DNA of 64,000 nt from Schauerella fraxinea (GCA_030849965.1 JAVDKL010000001.1:2834554-2898553); one strand, 5' to 3'; shown: positions 26,772 to 35,730, counted from the stretch's first letter. Numbers and translations: made by a program. The notes: a model not told the origin generated them from the sequence alone.

Positions 26772-27389
26772 ATGCGGGTAAGAAGCGAAGCGCGACGCGC
26801 GGCCATCGTCGAAGAAGCTGCCGCGTTGTTTCTGGAAACGGGCTATGAGCGCGCCTCGGTGAACGAGCTGGCGCGCCGTTGCGGCGGCTCGAAAGCCACG
26901 CTTTACGGGTACTTTGCGTCCAAAGAGGAACTCTTCATCGCCGTAGTGAGATCATTCGCCACCGACCACCTCTCAGCTGCGATCCGCGTAATCGCCACCG
27001 AAGCCGCGCACGACGCGCCGATCGGTACGCTGCTGATGAGGTTTGCCGAATGCCTGCTGCAGGTGGTGACGGACGATGCACGTGCGATCGACGTCTATCG
27101 CATGGTGATGGCCGAAGCGGGCCGCTCGGACGTGGGCGAGTTGTTTCACCGTTCAGGACCCAGTGAATGTATTGCCGCACTGGCTGAAGCGCTCTCGAAC
27201 GCCATGCAGCGCGGCGAACTCGCGCCCTTCGACCCCTGCATTCGAGCGCGTCAATTCACCAATCTGACCACTGCCGAAGTCGAAATCCGGCTTTATCAAC
27301 GTCATCCTGAGCCGGTAACGGTCGCCGAGATTCAAGCGATGGCGGAACGCGCCGTGACGATGTTCCTAGGTGGTGCGCGAGCAGGCTGA
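26772..27389 (+). CDS. TetR/AcrR-family repressor
   Basis: 205 residues. The N-terminal TetR helix-turn-helix is clear: RRAAIVEEAAALFLETGYERASVNELARRCGGSKATLYGYFASKEELFIAVV. The C-terminal ligand domain resembles the AefR-like TetR_C group (FAECLLQVVTDDARAIDVYRMVMAEAGR). I prefer the ATG at 26772, spaced 6 bases after GGAGA; starts at 26739 or 26721 are possible. It is divergent from the DUF3313-pqiB genes with a long palindrome between, so it most likely represses that operon and itself in response to a membrane-active or hydrophobic compound. Confidence 0.9.
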   Translation: MRVRSEARRAAIVEEAAALFLETGYERASVNELARRCGGSKATLYGYFASKEELFIAVVRSFATDHLSAAIRVIATEAAHDAPIGTLLMRFAECLLQVVTDDARAIDVYRMVMAEAGRSDVGELFHRSGPSECIAALAEALSNAMQRGELAPFDPCIRARQFTNLTTAEVEIRLYQRHPEPVTVAEIQAMAERAVTMFLGGARAG

Positions 27390-27400
27390 ACGCGCATGCA

Positions 27401-28396
27401 TCAAGGCGCGTCGGTAATGCCGGCGTCTTGCACGATCTTGCGCCACCGGGTTTCTTCGGTCGCCACATACTTGCCTAACGCGTCGGGCGATCCTGCAGAA
27501 ATGACGAGACCTTCAGATTCGACGTTCTTCTGAAACGCCGGACGTTTGACCGCAGCCTGCACGGCAGCATTCAGACGATCGCGAATCGGTGCCGGCGTGC
27601 CCTTCGCCACGAAAATCCCGTACCAGCTATCGACGAAGTATCCCGGCACACCGGCTTCGGCGATGGTGGGCACATCCGGAAATGCGGGTGCGCGTTTTTG
27701 CGTGGTCACTGCCAACGCTTTCATGTTGCCTTGCTTGATATGCCCGCTCACGCTGGCCGCGGTCGAGAAGATCATGTCGATCTGCCCGCCGATCAAGTCG
27801 TTGATCGCCGGTCCCGCGCCGCGATACGGCACGTGCAGGATATCCACGCGCGCCATGCTTTTGAACATCTCGCCGGCCAGGTGCGCCGACGTGCCGTTGC
27901 CGTAGGAGCCGAAGGTAAGCTTGCCGGGATTCTTCCAGGCGTAATCGATCAGTTCCTGGACGCTATTGAATGGCGATTTGGGCGATACCACCAGCACATT
28001 GGGCGATTGACCGATCATGGCGACCGGCATGAAGGCATCGTTGGTCGCGTACGGCAGCGACTTGTGAATGGAGGGATTGACCGCGTGTGCAAAGGTCGCC
28101 ATGAGCAACGTGTAGCCGTCGGGGTCGCTCTTGGCCACGTTGTCGCTGCCGATGATCGTGCCGCCGCCAGGACGATTTTCGACCACCACGGTCTGCCCCA
28201 GGTCCTTGCTCAATCCGTCCGCCATCTGGCGAGCGATCAGGTCGGTGCCCCCGCCGGGCGGGAACGGCACCACCAGTTTCAAGGGGCGCTCCGGATACTC
28301 GGCATATGCGGCGGGCATAACGCCAGCCACACATGCCAGCGCCACTGCAGCGTGAGTCAAAACGGCGCGAAGCCGCGACGAGTGTCGTGATTGCAT
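27401..28396 (-). CDS. Bug/TctC-family periplasmic solute receptor
   Basis: 331 residues with a signal peptide (LTHAAVALACVAGVMPAAYA) and the full Bug pattern: YPERPLKLVVPFPPGGGTDLIARQ, LHVPYRGAGPA, GNMKALAVTTQKR, SWYGIFVAKGTPAPI. The leader GGTAGGAGACAACC before the ATG is nearly identical to that of the Bug gene at 6.05 kb. It is 90 bases downstream of the ADP-forming acyl-CoA synthetase-enoyl-CoA hydratase pair in the opposite order of transcription: it is separated by its own promoter region, being on the same strand but transcribed after their stop codon. Ligand unknown, plausibly the acid processed by that pair. Confidence 0.94.
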   Translation of the reverse strand: MQSRHSSRLRAVLTHAAVALACVAGVMPAAYAEYPERPLKLVVPFPPGGGTDLIARQMADGLSKDLGQTVVVENRPGGGTIIGSDNVAKSDPDGYTLLMATFAHAVNPSIHKSLPYATNDAFMPVAMIGQSPNVLVVSPKSPFNSVQELIDYAWKNPGKLTFGSYGNGTSAHLAGEMFKSMARVDILHVPYRGAGPAINDLIGGQIDMIFSTAASVSGHIKQGNMKALAVTTQKRAPAFPDVPTIAEAGVPGYFVDSWYGIFVAKGTPAPIRDRLNAAVQAAVKRPAFQKNVESEGLVISAGSPDALGKYVATEETRWRKIVQDAGITDAP

Positions 28397-28486
28397 GGTT
28401 GTCTCCTACCGATTTCGTCGTCCGTACCGGACGATCATTGGGGTTTCTTTATCTTTCTTATGGCTATGCAGTGCGCGCGTCTAGCG

Positions 28487-30598
28487 TCAGGCGGCGAGGA
28501 CGGCCACGCCGTCCGCCGCACGCACGCCCTGCCCTTGCGCGAGCACGAAGAGGGGATTGATTTCCGCTTCTGTCAGGCGCGTACCGAGCTGCGCCGCCAT
28601 CCAGGAGAAGTCGACAATGGCCTTGGCCAACGCGTCGACATCGGCACGTGCCCGTCCGCGATAACCATCGAGCATCGGAAACATTTTCAAGCGGCGAATC
28701 ATGTCGTGCGCGGTCTGCGCCGATAAGCCACCGCCGTCTGCCGGCAACAGGCGCAGCGTGGTGTCTTGCATCAGCTCGGCCATCACGCCGCCCATGCCCA
28801 ACAGCACGGCGCCTCCCAGGGCATCGCGGCGAAAGCCCAAGATCACTTCCACGCCGCCCGACACCATTTCCTGAATCAGAAAACGCTCGGGGCGCTCGCC
28901 GGTATGCGCCTCGACGTCGTTGGTCATGCGCGCCACGCAAGCCGGCGCATCGTGTGCCGCCACATTCACGGCCACGCCACCCACGTCGCTCTTGTGCGTG
29001 ATCGATGACGACAGTATCTTGATCACCACGTGCGACCCGAAGGCTTCGGCGGCAGCACGCGCGCCCATTGCGTCGACGACCGTTTCGCGCACGACCGGCA
29101 CATGAAACTGCGCAAACAGTTGCTTGGCTTGCGCCTCGTCCAGCGAGCCAGTCGGCAGATCGGGAGCCAGCCCGACCGGCGCGCGCGGCGGCGCAACAAT
29201 GGCCGCAGGCGTTGCGATCGCAACACGTTGCGACCAGTGCAAGAGCGCGCGCAAGGCCGCACTCAAGCTCTCGGGGGCCACGAAGGTCGCGACGCCACGC
29301 GCGCTCAACACCTCGACGGCACGCGGCGCATGCGGGCTCACATACGCCAGCACCGGTTTGCCATGCGGGTTGGATGCGGCCTGCAAAGCATCAGCCATGA
29401 GTTCCGGCCGCCCCACACCGGACGACCCCACGATGACCACCAGCGCGTCGTACGATTCGCTTTCCAGCAAGGCGCCGATCGCGGTGCGCAGGAGATCGGG
29501 TTGCAAGCCTGCCAAGGTTACGTCGATCGGGTTGCGATCCAGCGCCGCATGATCGCCCTCCTGCAGCGCCAGCAGACGCGCCGCAGTAGCCGCGTCGGGC
29601 TTGGGCATGTCGAATCCTTCAACGCCCAGGCTATCGGCGACCAACGTTCCTGCGCCGCCTGTCGACGTCAGGATCGCCACTCGGTTACCGGCCACATTGC
29701 CGGTGCAGGCCAGCGCAGCTGGCATTTCGAGCAGATCGGCAAACGTGGCGGCACGGATCACGCCGGCCTCCTCGAAGAGCGCGTCATACATGCGATCGGC
29801 GCCCGCCATGGCACCGGTATGCGACGCAGCCGCCTGCGCGCCCGACTCGGATCGCCCGATCTTGAAGGCGACGATCGGCTTGCCGGCTTGCGCGGCTTTA
29901 CGCGCGGCAGCAAGAAACGTTGCCGGATCGCGAATGCTCTCGATGTATAGCGCGATGGCACCGGTGGCGGGATCGTCGGCCAGCACATCGATGAAGTCGG
30001 CGAGATCCAGATCGACCTCATTGCTCGTGGAGATAAGCTTGGACAAGCCGATGCCGCGTGCACTTGCCCGCGACAGGAGCGCGCCTAGAATGCCGCCGCT
30101 TTGCGACACCAGCGCCACGCGGCCCTTCGGAAACGTCGCCATATCGAGTGCGCCGCTTGCCGACAATGTGATGCCGTCAGTCAGATTGACGAGTCCGATC
30201 GTATTGGGTCCCAATATGCGCATCTTGCCTGCCGCCGCGCGCAAGTCGGCTTGACGTTTGATGCCCACATCGCCGGTTTCCGAATAGCCGCTGGCCAGCA
30301 CGATGGCGGCCGTGGTGCCGCGACGCGACAAGGCCGCCACCGCCTCGATGGCGCGATCCGCGTTGAGCAAGACGATCGCCACTTCCGGTGTTTCCGGCAG
30401 CGCATCGATACTGGAATAGCAGGTCAGGCCGGCAATGGTCTCTGCGCGCGGATTGACGGGATAAATCGCGCCGTCATACCCATGCTTGAGCAGAAACTCG
30501 ATCGGGCGCCCCGCCGTTTTCTTGGGATCGGCCGACGCACCGATGACGGCCACGCTGCGCGGCTTGAAGAGGCACGCAATCGCATCGGCGGCGCTCAT
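28487..30598 (-). CDS. ADP-forming acetate/acyl-CoA synthetase family protein
   Basis: 703 residues fusing the two halves of NDP-forming acyl-CoA synthetases. A CoA-binding Rossmann domain (SVAVIGASADPKKTAGRPIEF) comes first, then succinyl-CoA-ligase-like domains with the phosphorylated histidine in AASHTGAMAG. A C-terminal ATP-grasp domain follows (DEAQAKQLFAQFHVPVVRE, HVVIKILSSSITHKSDVGGV, EVILGFRRD, AEINPLFVL). It converts an acyl-CoA plus ADP and phosphate to acid plus ATP, or the reverse. The start overlaps the enoyl-CoA hydratase stop by four bases (ATGA), so the two enzymes probably act on the same acid. Substrate unknown. Confidence 0.93.
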   Translation of the reverse strand: MSAADAIACLFKPRSVAVIGASADPKKTAGRPIEFLLKHGYDGAIYPVNPRAETIAGLTCYSSIDALPETPEVAIVLLNADRAIEAVAALSRRGTTAAIVLASGYSETGDVGIKRQADLRAAAGKMRILGPNTIGLVNLTDGITLSASGALDMATFPKGRVALVSQSGGILGALLSRASARGIGLSKLISTSNEVDLDLADFIDVLADDPATGAIALYIESIRDPATFLAAARKAAQAGKPIVAFKIGRSESGAQAAASHTGAMAGADRMYDALFEEAGVIRAATFADLLEMPAALACTGNVAGNRVAILTSTGGAGTLVADSLGVEGFDMPKPDAATAARLLALQEGDHAALDRNPIDVTLAGLQPDLLRTAIGALLESESYDALVVIVGSSGVGRPELMADALQAASNPHGKPVLAYVSPHAPRAVEVLSARGVATFVAPESLSAALRALLHWSQRVAIATPAAIVAPPRAPVGLAPDLPTGSLDEAQAKQLFAQFHVPVVRETVVDAMGARAAAEAFGSHVVIKILSSSITHKSDVGGVAVNVAAHDAPACVARMTNDVEAHTGERPERFLIQEMVSGGVEVILGFRRDALGGAVLLGMGGVMAELMQDTTLRLLPADGGGLSAQTAHDMIRRLKMFPMLDGYRGRARADVDALAKAIVDFSWMAAQLGTRLTEAEINPLFVLAQGQGVRAADGVAVLAA

Positions 30599-31392
30599 CG
30601 CTTGGCCTCGGCCATTTTGTCGAGAAAGGCCAGCACCGACGCCCGATGTTCGGCGCTGGTGTAGCAGATGCCTTGGGCCTGACTGCCTAGTGCGAACACC
30701 TGATTGGCGGGCAGTTCGAACGTTTGATCCAGAATCGACTTGCTCAACGCGAGCGCGGTCGGGGAATGTTTGGCCATCGTTTCTGCCCACGCCTGAGCCT
30801 GGGCGATCAACTCGTCTGCCGGGCACGTGCGATCGGCAATGCCCAAAGCGAGCGCTTCGGGCGCCAACACACGGCGGCCCGAAAAAATGAGGTCCTTGGC
30901 GCGCGGCAGTCCCACACGACGAGGCAGGAAATACATGCCGCCGCCGTCGGGAATCAAGCCCCGGGCGATGTAGCTCCAGGTGAAGCTTGCGTCGTCGGCC
31001 GCAAGCACGAAATCGCAGCACAATGCCGTATCGGCGCCCAACCCTGCGGCCGCACCATTGACGGCCGCGATCGTGGGCTTGGGCATGTTGTGCAGCGCCG
31101 TCACCGCGCGGTGCACGCCCTGCTGCCGTGTCCAGCCATTGAAGGCGACCTCGCCGGCAGGCGCATCCATCCTGGCCTGCATGCCGGCAATGTCACCGCC
31201 CGCGCAAAAGCCCTTGCCATTGCCGGTCAGCACCAGCGCCTTGACGCCCTTGTCCGCTGCCACCACGCCCAACGCCGACACGAACTCGCTACGCATGTCG
31301 TCGGTAAAAGCATTGCGCTTCTCAGGGCGATTCAAACGCAGCGTCGCCACGCCGTTCGTCACGGACAATTCAACCCAGCGGTAGTCGCTCAT
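30595..31392 (-). CDS. Enoyl-CoA hydratase/isomerase family protein
   Basis: 265-residue crotonase-superfamily enzyme. Oxyanion-hole segments are GFCAGGDIAGM and NGAAAGLGADTALCCDF; the acidic catalytic region has IPDGGGMYFLPRRVG. It hydrates or isomerises an unsaturated acyl-CoA. Its stop overlaps the start of the ADP-forming acyl-CoA synthetase, forming a two-gene operon, and it is divergent from an IclR regulator with a palindromic site between them. The pairing suggests degradation of an aromatic or branched acid through CoA thioesters; the actual substrate is not identifiable. Confidence 0.93.
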   Translation of the reverse strand: MSDYRWVELSVTNGVATLRLNRPEKRNAFTDDMRSEFVSALGVVAADKGVKALVLTGNGKGFCAGGDIAGMQARMDAPAGEVAFNGWTRQQGVHRAVTALHNMPKPTIAAVNGAAAGLGADTALCCDFVLAADDASFTWSYIARGLIPDGGGMYFLPRRVGLPRAKDLIFSGRRVLAPEALALGIADRTCPADELIAQAQAWAETMAKHSPTALALSKSILDQTFELPANQVFALGSQAQGICYTSAEHRASVLAFLDKMAEAKR

Positions 31393-31461
31393 GCTGTCTC
31401 CATCGTTTGTTTTTTGATCGACCCAGCTTATGCGTTAAGCTTTTGAGCGCCCAGACCCTAT

Positions 31462-31476
31462 TTCCATCTAGTGGAA
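31462..31476. promoter_or_regulatory. Candidate IclR operator
   Basis: TTCCAtctagTGGAA, a 5-bp inverted repeat with a 5-base spacer, matches the TGGAA/TTCCA half-sites commonly bound by IclR-family regulators. It lies 12 bases before the iclR-type start and 69 bases before the divergent enoyl-CoA hydratase start, so it could control both. Confidence 0.6.
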
Positions 31477-31488
31477 TTAATTGATTTC

Positions 31489-32286
31489 ATGCCGTTGCCC
31501 AGTCATTCGACCGAAAAGGCAGACCGCTTTACACGCGCGCCGCAGAATCGCTCCCTTGAACGCGGCGTCGAGATCTTGCGGGCGTTCAGACCGGGCAACG
31601 ATATATTGGGAAATGGCGAACTGGCCGAGCGCACAGGGTTGTCGCTGGCGACCGTCAGTCGATTGACGCAAACGCTGGTGACCACGGGGTTGCTCGAACA
31701 CGACCGGCAGGCCCGCGCGTACCGTCTTGCGCCGCCCGTGCTGAGCCTGGCCCACGCGATGCGCGGGGCGTCGCCGCTGCTGTCTTGCGCGGCGCCGTTG
31801 ATGCGTGCGGCTTCCGAAAAGCTGCGCCTGAATGTGGGGCTGGCGGCGCCCGATCGCGACGAGATGGTGTACCTGGAGTCGTTTCGCTATAACCGCCGGC
31901 CCTCTTTGCGTACGGTGGTCGCCGGGCAACGGGTGCCGATGGAACTGACGTCGTTGGGACGCGCCTATTTGGCCACTTGCGATGCCGCCGAACGCGATCG
32001 GCACTTCGCCGCGTTCAAGGCGCACAGGCGACGCGGCTGGGCGGCGCTGGCGCGCGCCATCAATCAATCGATCGCCGACGTTCGTGCGCGCGGCTATTGC
32101 AGCGTGTCGTGGCAACCGCAGGTGACAGCGATGTCGACGCCCCTGATCGCACCGGGCTACGCGCCGTGTGTCCTCAACATGAGTGCGATTGGCGAAGACA
32201 TCGCTCCGCTCTTCGACACCGCCGTGGCCGAGGCATTGATGGCATTGAAAGCGCGCATCCTGGATGCGCTTGCGCGATCACGCTGA
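31489..32286 (+). CDS. IclR-family transcriptional regulator
   Basis: 265 residues. The N-terminal winged helix NRSLERGVEILRAF..NGELAERTGLSLATVSRLTQTLVTTGLLEHD and the C-terminal effector domain (VYLESFRYNRRPSLRTVVAGQRVPMELTSLGRAYLA, ILDALAR) define the family. I chose the ATG at 31489; the alternative GTG at 31471 lies within the candidate operator. It is divergent from the enoyl-CoA hydratase/acyl-CoA synthetase operon, its likely target. The stop overlaps the convergent LysR stop by nine bases. Confidence 0.93.
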   Translation: MPLPSHSTEKADRFTRAPQNRSLERGVEILRAFRPGNDILGNGELAERTGLSLATVSRLTQTLVTTGLLEHDRQARAYRLAPPVLSLAHAMRGASPLLSCAAPLMRAASEKLRLNVGLAAPDRDEMVYLESFRYNRRPSLRTVVAGQRVPMELTSLGRAYLATCDAAERDRHFAAFKAHRRRGWAALARAINQSIADVRARGYCSVSWQPQVTAMSTPLIAPGYAPCVLNMSAIGEDIAPLFDTAVAEALMALKARILDALARSR

Positions 32287-33240
32287 ACGCGTCTTGAGCC
32301 TGGTCGTCGACCGGCGTACAACGCGCTGATTGGTTTGCCGCAAATGCTCCGCGACGAAATCGACAAATACATGCACGCGCGCTGAATGCTTGTATTGCTG
32401 TGGATAGACGGCGTAGATATCCGCGCCCGGCGTCGCGTAATCCGGCAGCACCTCCACCAGGCGGCCGGCATCCAGATGCGCTTTCACGTCCCACTCGGCA
32501 CGCATCACGATGCCGTGCCCATCCAGCGCCCACTTCACTGCGATCTCGCCATCATTGGTGGTGAGGTTGCCGCGGGTCTTGATCGACTCGCTGCGTTCGC
32601 GCCCGCCGTGGCGCCGCGTCAGCCGCCACAGGTTATAGGCGTCGCTCCCTTGCCGAATGCCGATGCAATTGTGGTGTTTCAGATCCTGCGCATCGGCGGG
32701 CGCACCGTGTTCGGCCAGGTAGCGCGGAGCTGCGCACAGCAGCCGGCGATTGGGCGCGATGTGCCGGGCGATCACCCGGGTATCGGGCGGCTCGCCAAAA
32801 CGGATGCACACATCGAACACATCGTCGGCAAGCGACGGCGGGCTTGCGGACAATTGCAGTTGCACATCCACGGTGGGATAGTCGCGCACGAAGCGCGAGA
32901 TCAGCGGCGAGATGTATGAGCGGCCGAAGCCCAGTGTGGCGTTGACGCGCAGCAGGCCCTTGGGCACATCCTGCGCCGCCGTGAGCCGGTGATCCAGCGC
33001 TTCGATATCGAGCAGGATACGGCGCGCATTCTCGACCAGGATCATGCCCTCCGGCGTGAGACTCATGCGACGCGTTGTGCGATTGACGAGCGACACGCCC
33101 AGGCGTTTCTCAAGCTGCGTGAGATGTTTGCTCACCGCCGCCGTGGTCACGCCCAGATCGCGGCTGGCCGCGCTCAGGCTGGGATGGGAAGCCAGCACTG
33201 AAAAGAAAGACAAATCGACGGGTAAAAGCGAAGCCTTCAT
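32278..33240 (-). CDS. LysR-family regulator, DmlR-like
   Basis: 320 residues with the LysR HTH (LSFFSVLASHPSLSAASRDLGVTTAAVSKHLTQLEKRLG) and effector domain (GLLRVNATLGFGRSYISPLISRFVRDYP, VFDVCIRFGEPPDTRVIARHIAPNRRLLCAAPRYL). It is divergent from a tartrate/D-malate dehydrogenase gene, the same arrangement as dmlR-dmlA in E. coli, so activation of that gene by D-malate or tartrate is likely. The terminal region is unusually rich in arginine and threonine. The 3' end overlaps the IclR gene by nine bases. Confidence 0.92.
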   Translation of the reverse strand: MKASLLPVDLSFFSVLASHPSLSAASRDLGVTTAAVSKHLTQLEKRLGVSLVNRTTRRMSLTPEGMILVENARRILLDIEALDHRLTAAQDVPKGLLRVNATLGFGRSYISPLISRFVRDYPTVDVQLQLSASPPSLADDVFDVCIRFGEPPDTRVIARHIAPNRRLLCAAPRYLAEHGAPADAQDLKHHNCIGIRQGSDAYNLWRLTRRHGGRERSESIKTRGNLTTNDGEIAVKWALDGHGIVMRAEWDVKAHLDAGRLVEVLPDYATPGADIYAVYPQQYKHSARVHVFVDFVAEHLRQTNQRVVRRSTTRLKTRSA

Positions 33241-33253
33241 CGCGCTCTCATTG

Positions 33254-33263
33254 TTGAATTCAA
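33254..33263. promoter_or_regulatory. Candidate LysR site between dmlR-like and dehydrogenase genes
   Basis: TTGAATTCAA, a perfect 10-bp palindrome, lies 14 bases before the LysR start and about 90 bases before the dehydrogenase start, within an AT-richer patch. This is a plausible LysR contact and autoregulatory site; a short palindrome like this can also occur by chance. Confidence 0.35.
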
Positions 33264-33354
33264 GTTAACGATGCCTTCACTTTAGTCGTCGTATCGCACG
33301 CCGTCCACGCCCTATATTGCTTGCATCCTAATCGACTCCAAGGACGAGCACCCC

Positions 33355-34443
33355 ATGAAGACCTATCGCATCGCAACCATTCCCGGCGACGGCATCGGCA
33401 AGGAAGTGATTCCCGCCGGCCAAGAAGTGTTGAGCGCCTTGGCGCAGACGGATGGGAGCTTTACGTTCGCGTTCGAGAACTTCGAATGGGGCGGCGACTG
33501 GTATCGCAAGCACGGCGAGATGATGCCGGCCGACGGGCTGGACGCCCTGCGCGACAAGGACGCCATCCTCTTCGGCTCGGCGGGCGACCCCGATATTCCC
33601 GATCACATCACGCTCTGGGGCCTGCGGCTGAAGATCTGCCAGGGCTTCGATCAATACGCCAACGTGCGCCCGACCCGCATCCTGCCGGGCATCGACGGCC
33701 CGCTCAAACGCTGCGGCCCCAACGATCTCGACTGGGTGATCGTGCGCGAAAACTCCGAAGGCGAATATGCGGGCGTAGGCGGCCGGGTGCATCAGGGGCA
33801 CCCGATCGAAGCGGCGACCGATGTGTCGATGATGACGCGTGCGGGCGTCGAACGCATCATGCGTTACGCCTTCAAGCTGGCGCAATCGCGACCGCGCAAA
33901 CTGCTGACCGTGGTGACCAAAAGCAATGCGCAACGCCATGCCATGGTGATGTGGGATGAAATTGCCGTACAGATCGCGCAAGAATTTCCCGACGTCACCT
34001 GGGACAAGGAACTGGTCGACGCTGCCACTGCACGCATGGTCAATCGCCCCGCCACGCTGGACACCATCGTGGCCACCAATCTGCATGCCGATATCCTGAG
34101 CGACCTGGCCGCCGCGCTTGCCGGCAGCCTGGGCATCGCCCCCACCGGCAACATCGATCCAGAGCGGCGTTATCCGTCGATGTTCGAGCCGATTCACGGC
34201 TCGGCATTCGACATCATGGGCCGCGGCTTGGCCAATCCCGTCGGCACGTTCTGGTCGGTGGTGATGTTGCTCGAGCATTTGGGCGAGCATGCCGCCGCAC
34301 AACGCGTGATGGCGGCCGTCGAGCATGTGACGCGCAACCCGGCATTGCATACGGGCGATCTGGGCGGCACGGCGAAAACGGTGGACGTGACCCGCGCTGT
34401 CTGCGAGCACCTGGCGCAGTCGGGTCAACGCAAAGCGGCGTAG
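33355..34443 (+). CDS. Tartrate dehydrogenase / D-malate dehydrogenase (decarboxylating)
   Basis: 362-residue member of the isocitrate/isopropylmalate dehydrogenase superfamily. Key segments: RIATIPGDGIGKEVIPAG (nucleotide-binding start), VRENSEGEYAGVGGR (substrate loop), VTKSNAQRHAMVMWDEIA, the metal-binding DILSDLAAALAGSLG, and MFEPIHGSAFDIMGRGLANP. It oxidises tartrate or D-malate with NAD and can decarboxylate; TtuC and DmlA are the nearest named relatives. It is preceded by the divergent DmlR-like gene and followed by a Bug receptor, so the three likely form a hydroxy-diacid utilisation unit. Confidence 0.93.
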   Translation: MKTYRIATIPGDGIGKEVIPAGQEVLSALAQTDGSFTFAFENFEWGGDWYRKHGEMMPADGLDALRDKDAILFGSAGDPDIPDHITLWGLRLKICQGFDQYANVRPTRILPGIDGPLKRCGPNDLDWVIVRENSEGEYAGVGGRVHQGHPIEAATDVSMMTRAGVERIMRYAFKLAQSRPRKLLTVVTKSNAQRHAMVMWDEIAVQIAQEFPDVTWDKELVDAATARMVNRPATLDTIVATNLHADILSDLAAALAGSLGIAPTGNIDPERRYPSMFEPIHGSAFDIMGRGLANPVGTFWSVVMLLEHLGEHAAAQRVMAAVEHVTRNPALHTGDLGGTAKTVDVTRAVCEHLAQSGQRKAA

Positions 34444-34490
34444 CGGTATAGAGCCGTCGCAGCAAAGCGGTGTAGCGGTGTTGAGGCGTG
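34430..34490. repeat. Imperfect 32-bp tandem duplication across the dehydrogenase stop
   Basis: A unit beginning GCAAAGCGGCGTAGCGGTAT at 34430 is repeated imperfectly from 34462 (GCAAAGCGGTGTAGCGGTGT). The TAG stop of the dehydrogenase (34441-34443) lies inside the first copy. Of the first 20 bases, 18 agree between copies. Confidence 0.8.
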
Positions 34491-34594
34491 ATTTCACGGC
34501 ACGCGCTCGCCGTCTCACATCACCTGCACGTCACGCCACACAGAATGGCGAGCGTGCAGTGTTGAATATCTAAAACAATACCGAGGAGACACTC

Positions 34595-35695
34595 ATGCAC
34601 GCTTACCGTTCGCTCAATCCCCTATCTGCCGTTCGCACGGCGGCTACGGATCTCACAGACTGCGCAGATCGGACAGACCGCACGGCTTTAGCTGTTCGCA
34701 AGGATCTCAAGGATCGCGGCCGACGCACCCTGCTCACCACGATCGGCGGCGCGCTTGCGGCCATGGCGCTGTGTTGGAGCAACGCCGCATCTGCGGCCGA
34801 GTGGCCAACGAAGCCTGTGAGTCTCGTCGTACCGTTTGCTGCGGGCGGCACCACGGATGTGCTCGCGCGCGCGCTGGCGGAAAGCTTGTCGCAGCGTATC
34901 GGGCAGCCCGTGATTGTTGAAAGCCGTGGCGGCGCAGGGGCCACGATCGGTGCCGCTTATGTGGCGCGCGCAGATCCCGATGGCTACACGCTGCTGATCG
35001 GCGCGGTGCATCACACCATCGCAACCAGTGTCTACAAAGGTTTGCCCTACGATTTTCAGAAAAGCTTCGAGCCGCTCACCACCGTTGCGTTGGTGCCCAA
35101 TGTGCTGGTCGTCAACGCCAATACGCCCGCCAAGAATGTGGCTGAGCTGATTGCCTTGGCCAAGCAATCGCCCGGCAAGATGTCGTATGGCTCCAATGGC
35201 GCGGGTACCGCGCAGCATTTGATCGGCACCCAGTTTTCGAGCCTTGCCGGCGTGGACATCATGCATGTGCCCTACAAAGGAAGCGGCCCGTTGACCACCG
35301 ATCTGGTGGGCGGGCAGATCTCGATGTCGTTCGACACCGTGACCCCCGTGCTGCCGCAGATCACCGCCGGCAAGCTGCGGGCTCTGGCCGTTACCACCGC
35401 CAAGCGGTCATCGGCCTTGCCGGATGTACCGACCCTGGCGGAAAGCGGCATGCCGGGCTTCGATCTGGGTACCTGGTTTGGCGTGCTGGCACCGGCGGGC
35501 ACGCCCCCAGCGATCCTCGATCGATTGAATAAGGAAATGGTTGCGGTGATTCAGTCGCCGGATTTTCGCAGCAAGATGGCGGCGATCGGCGCCGAACCGA
35601 TCGGCGATACGCGGGCGCAGATGGCCAAGCAGATCGCCGACGACACCAGCCGCTTCGCCAAGCTTGTGCGCGACAACAATGTGGCCGTGAACTGA
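34595..35695 (+). CDS. Bug/TctC-family solute receptor with long N-terminal extension
   Basis: 366 residues. Bug core: WPTKPVSLVVPFAAGGTTDVLAR, MHVPYKGSGPLTTDL, AGKLRALAVTTAKR, DNNVAVN at the end. The ATG at 34595 follows ACCGAGGAGACACTC, a strong ribosome site. About 43 polar residues (including TDLTDCADRTDRTAL) precede the usual signal sequence RRTLLTTIGGALAAMALC, which is odd since most Bug proteins begin just before it. No in-frame ATG, GTG or TTG offers a better start closer to the signal sequence. Its position after the tartrate/D-malate dehydrogenase suggests it binds a hydroxy-diacid. Confidence 0.92.
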   Translation: MHAYRSLNPLSAVRTAATDLTDCADRTDRTALAVRKDLKDRGRRTLLTTIGGALAAMALCWSNAASAAEWPTKPVSLVVPFAAGGTTDVLARALAESLSQRIGQPVIVESRGGAGATIGAAYVARADPDGYTLLIGAVHHTIATSVYKGLPYDFQKSFEPLTTVALVPNVLVVNANTPAKNVAELIALAKQSPGKMSYGSNGAGTAQHLIGTQFSSLAGVDIMHVPYKGSGPLTTDLVGGQISMSFDTVTPVLPQITAGKLRALAVTTAKRSSALPDVPTLAESGMPGFDLGTWFGVLAPAGTPPAILDRLNKEMVAVIQSPDFRSKMAAIGAEPIGDTRAQMAKQIADDTSRFAKLVRDNNVAVN

Positions 35696-35730
35696 GTTCA
35701 GGTGCGCGGGAAGGCGCCGCGTGAACAGCG

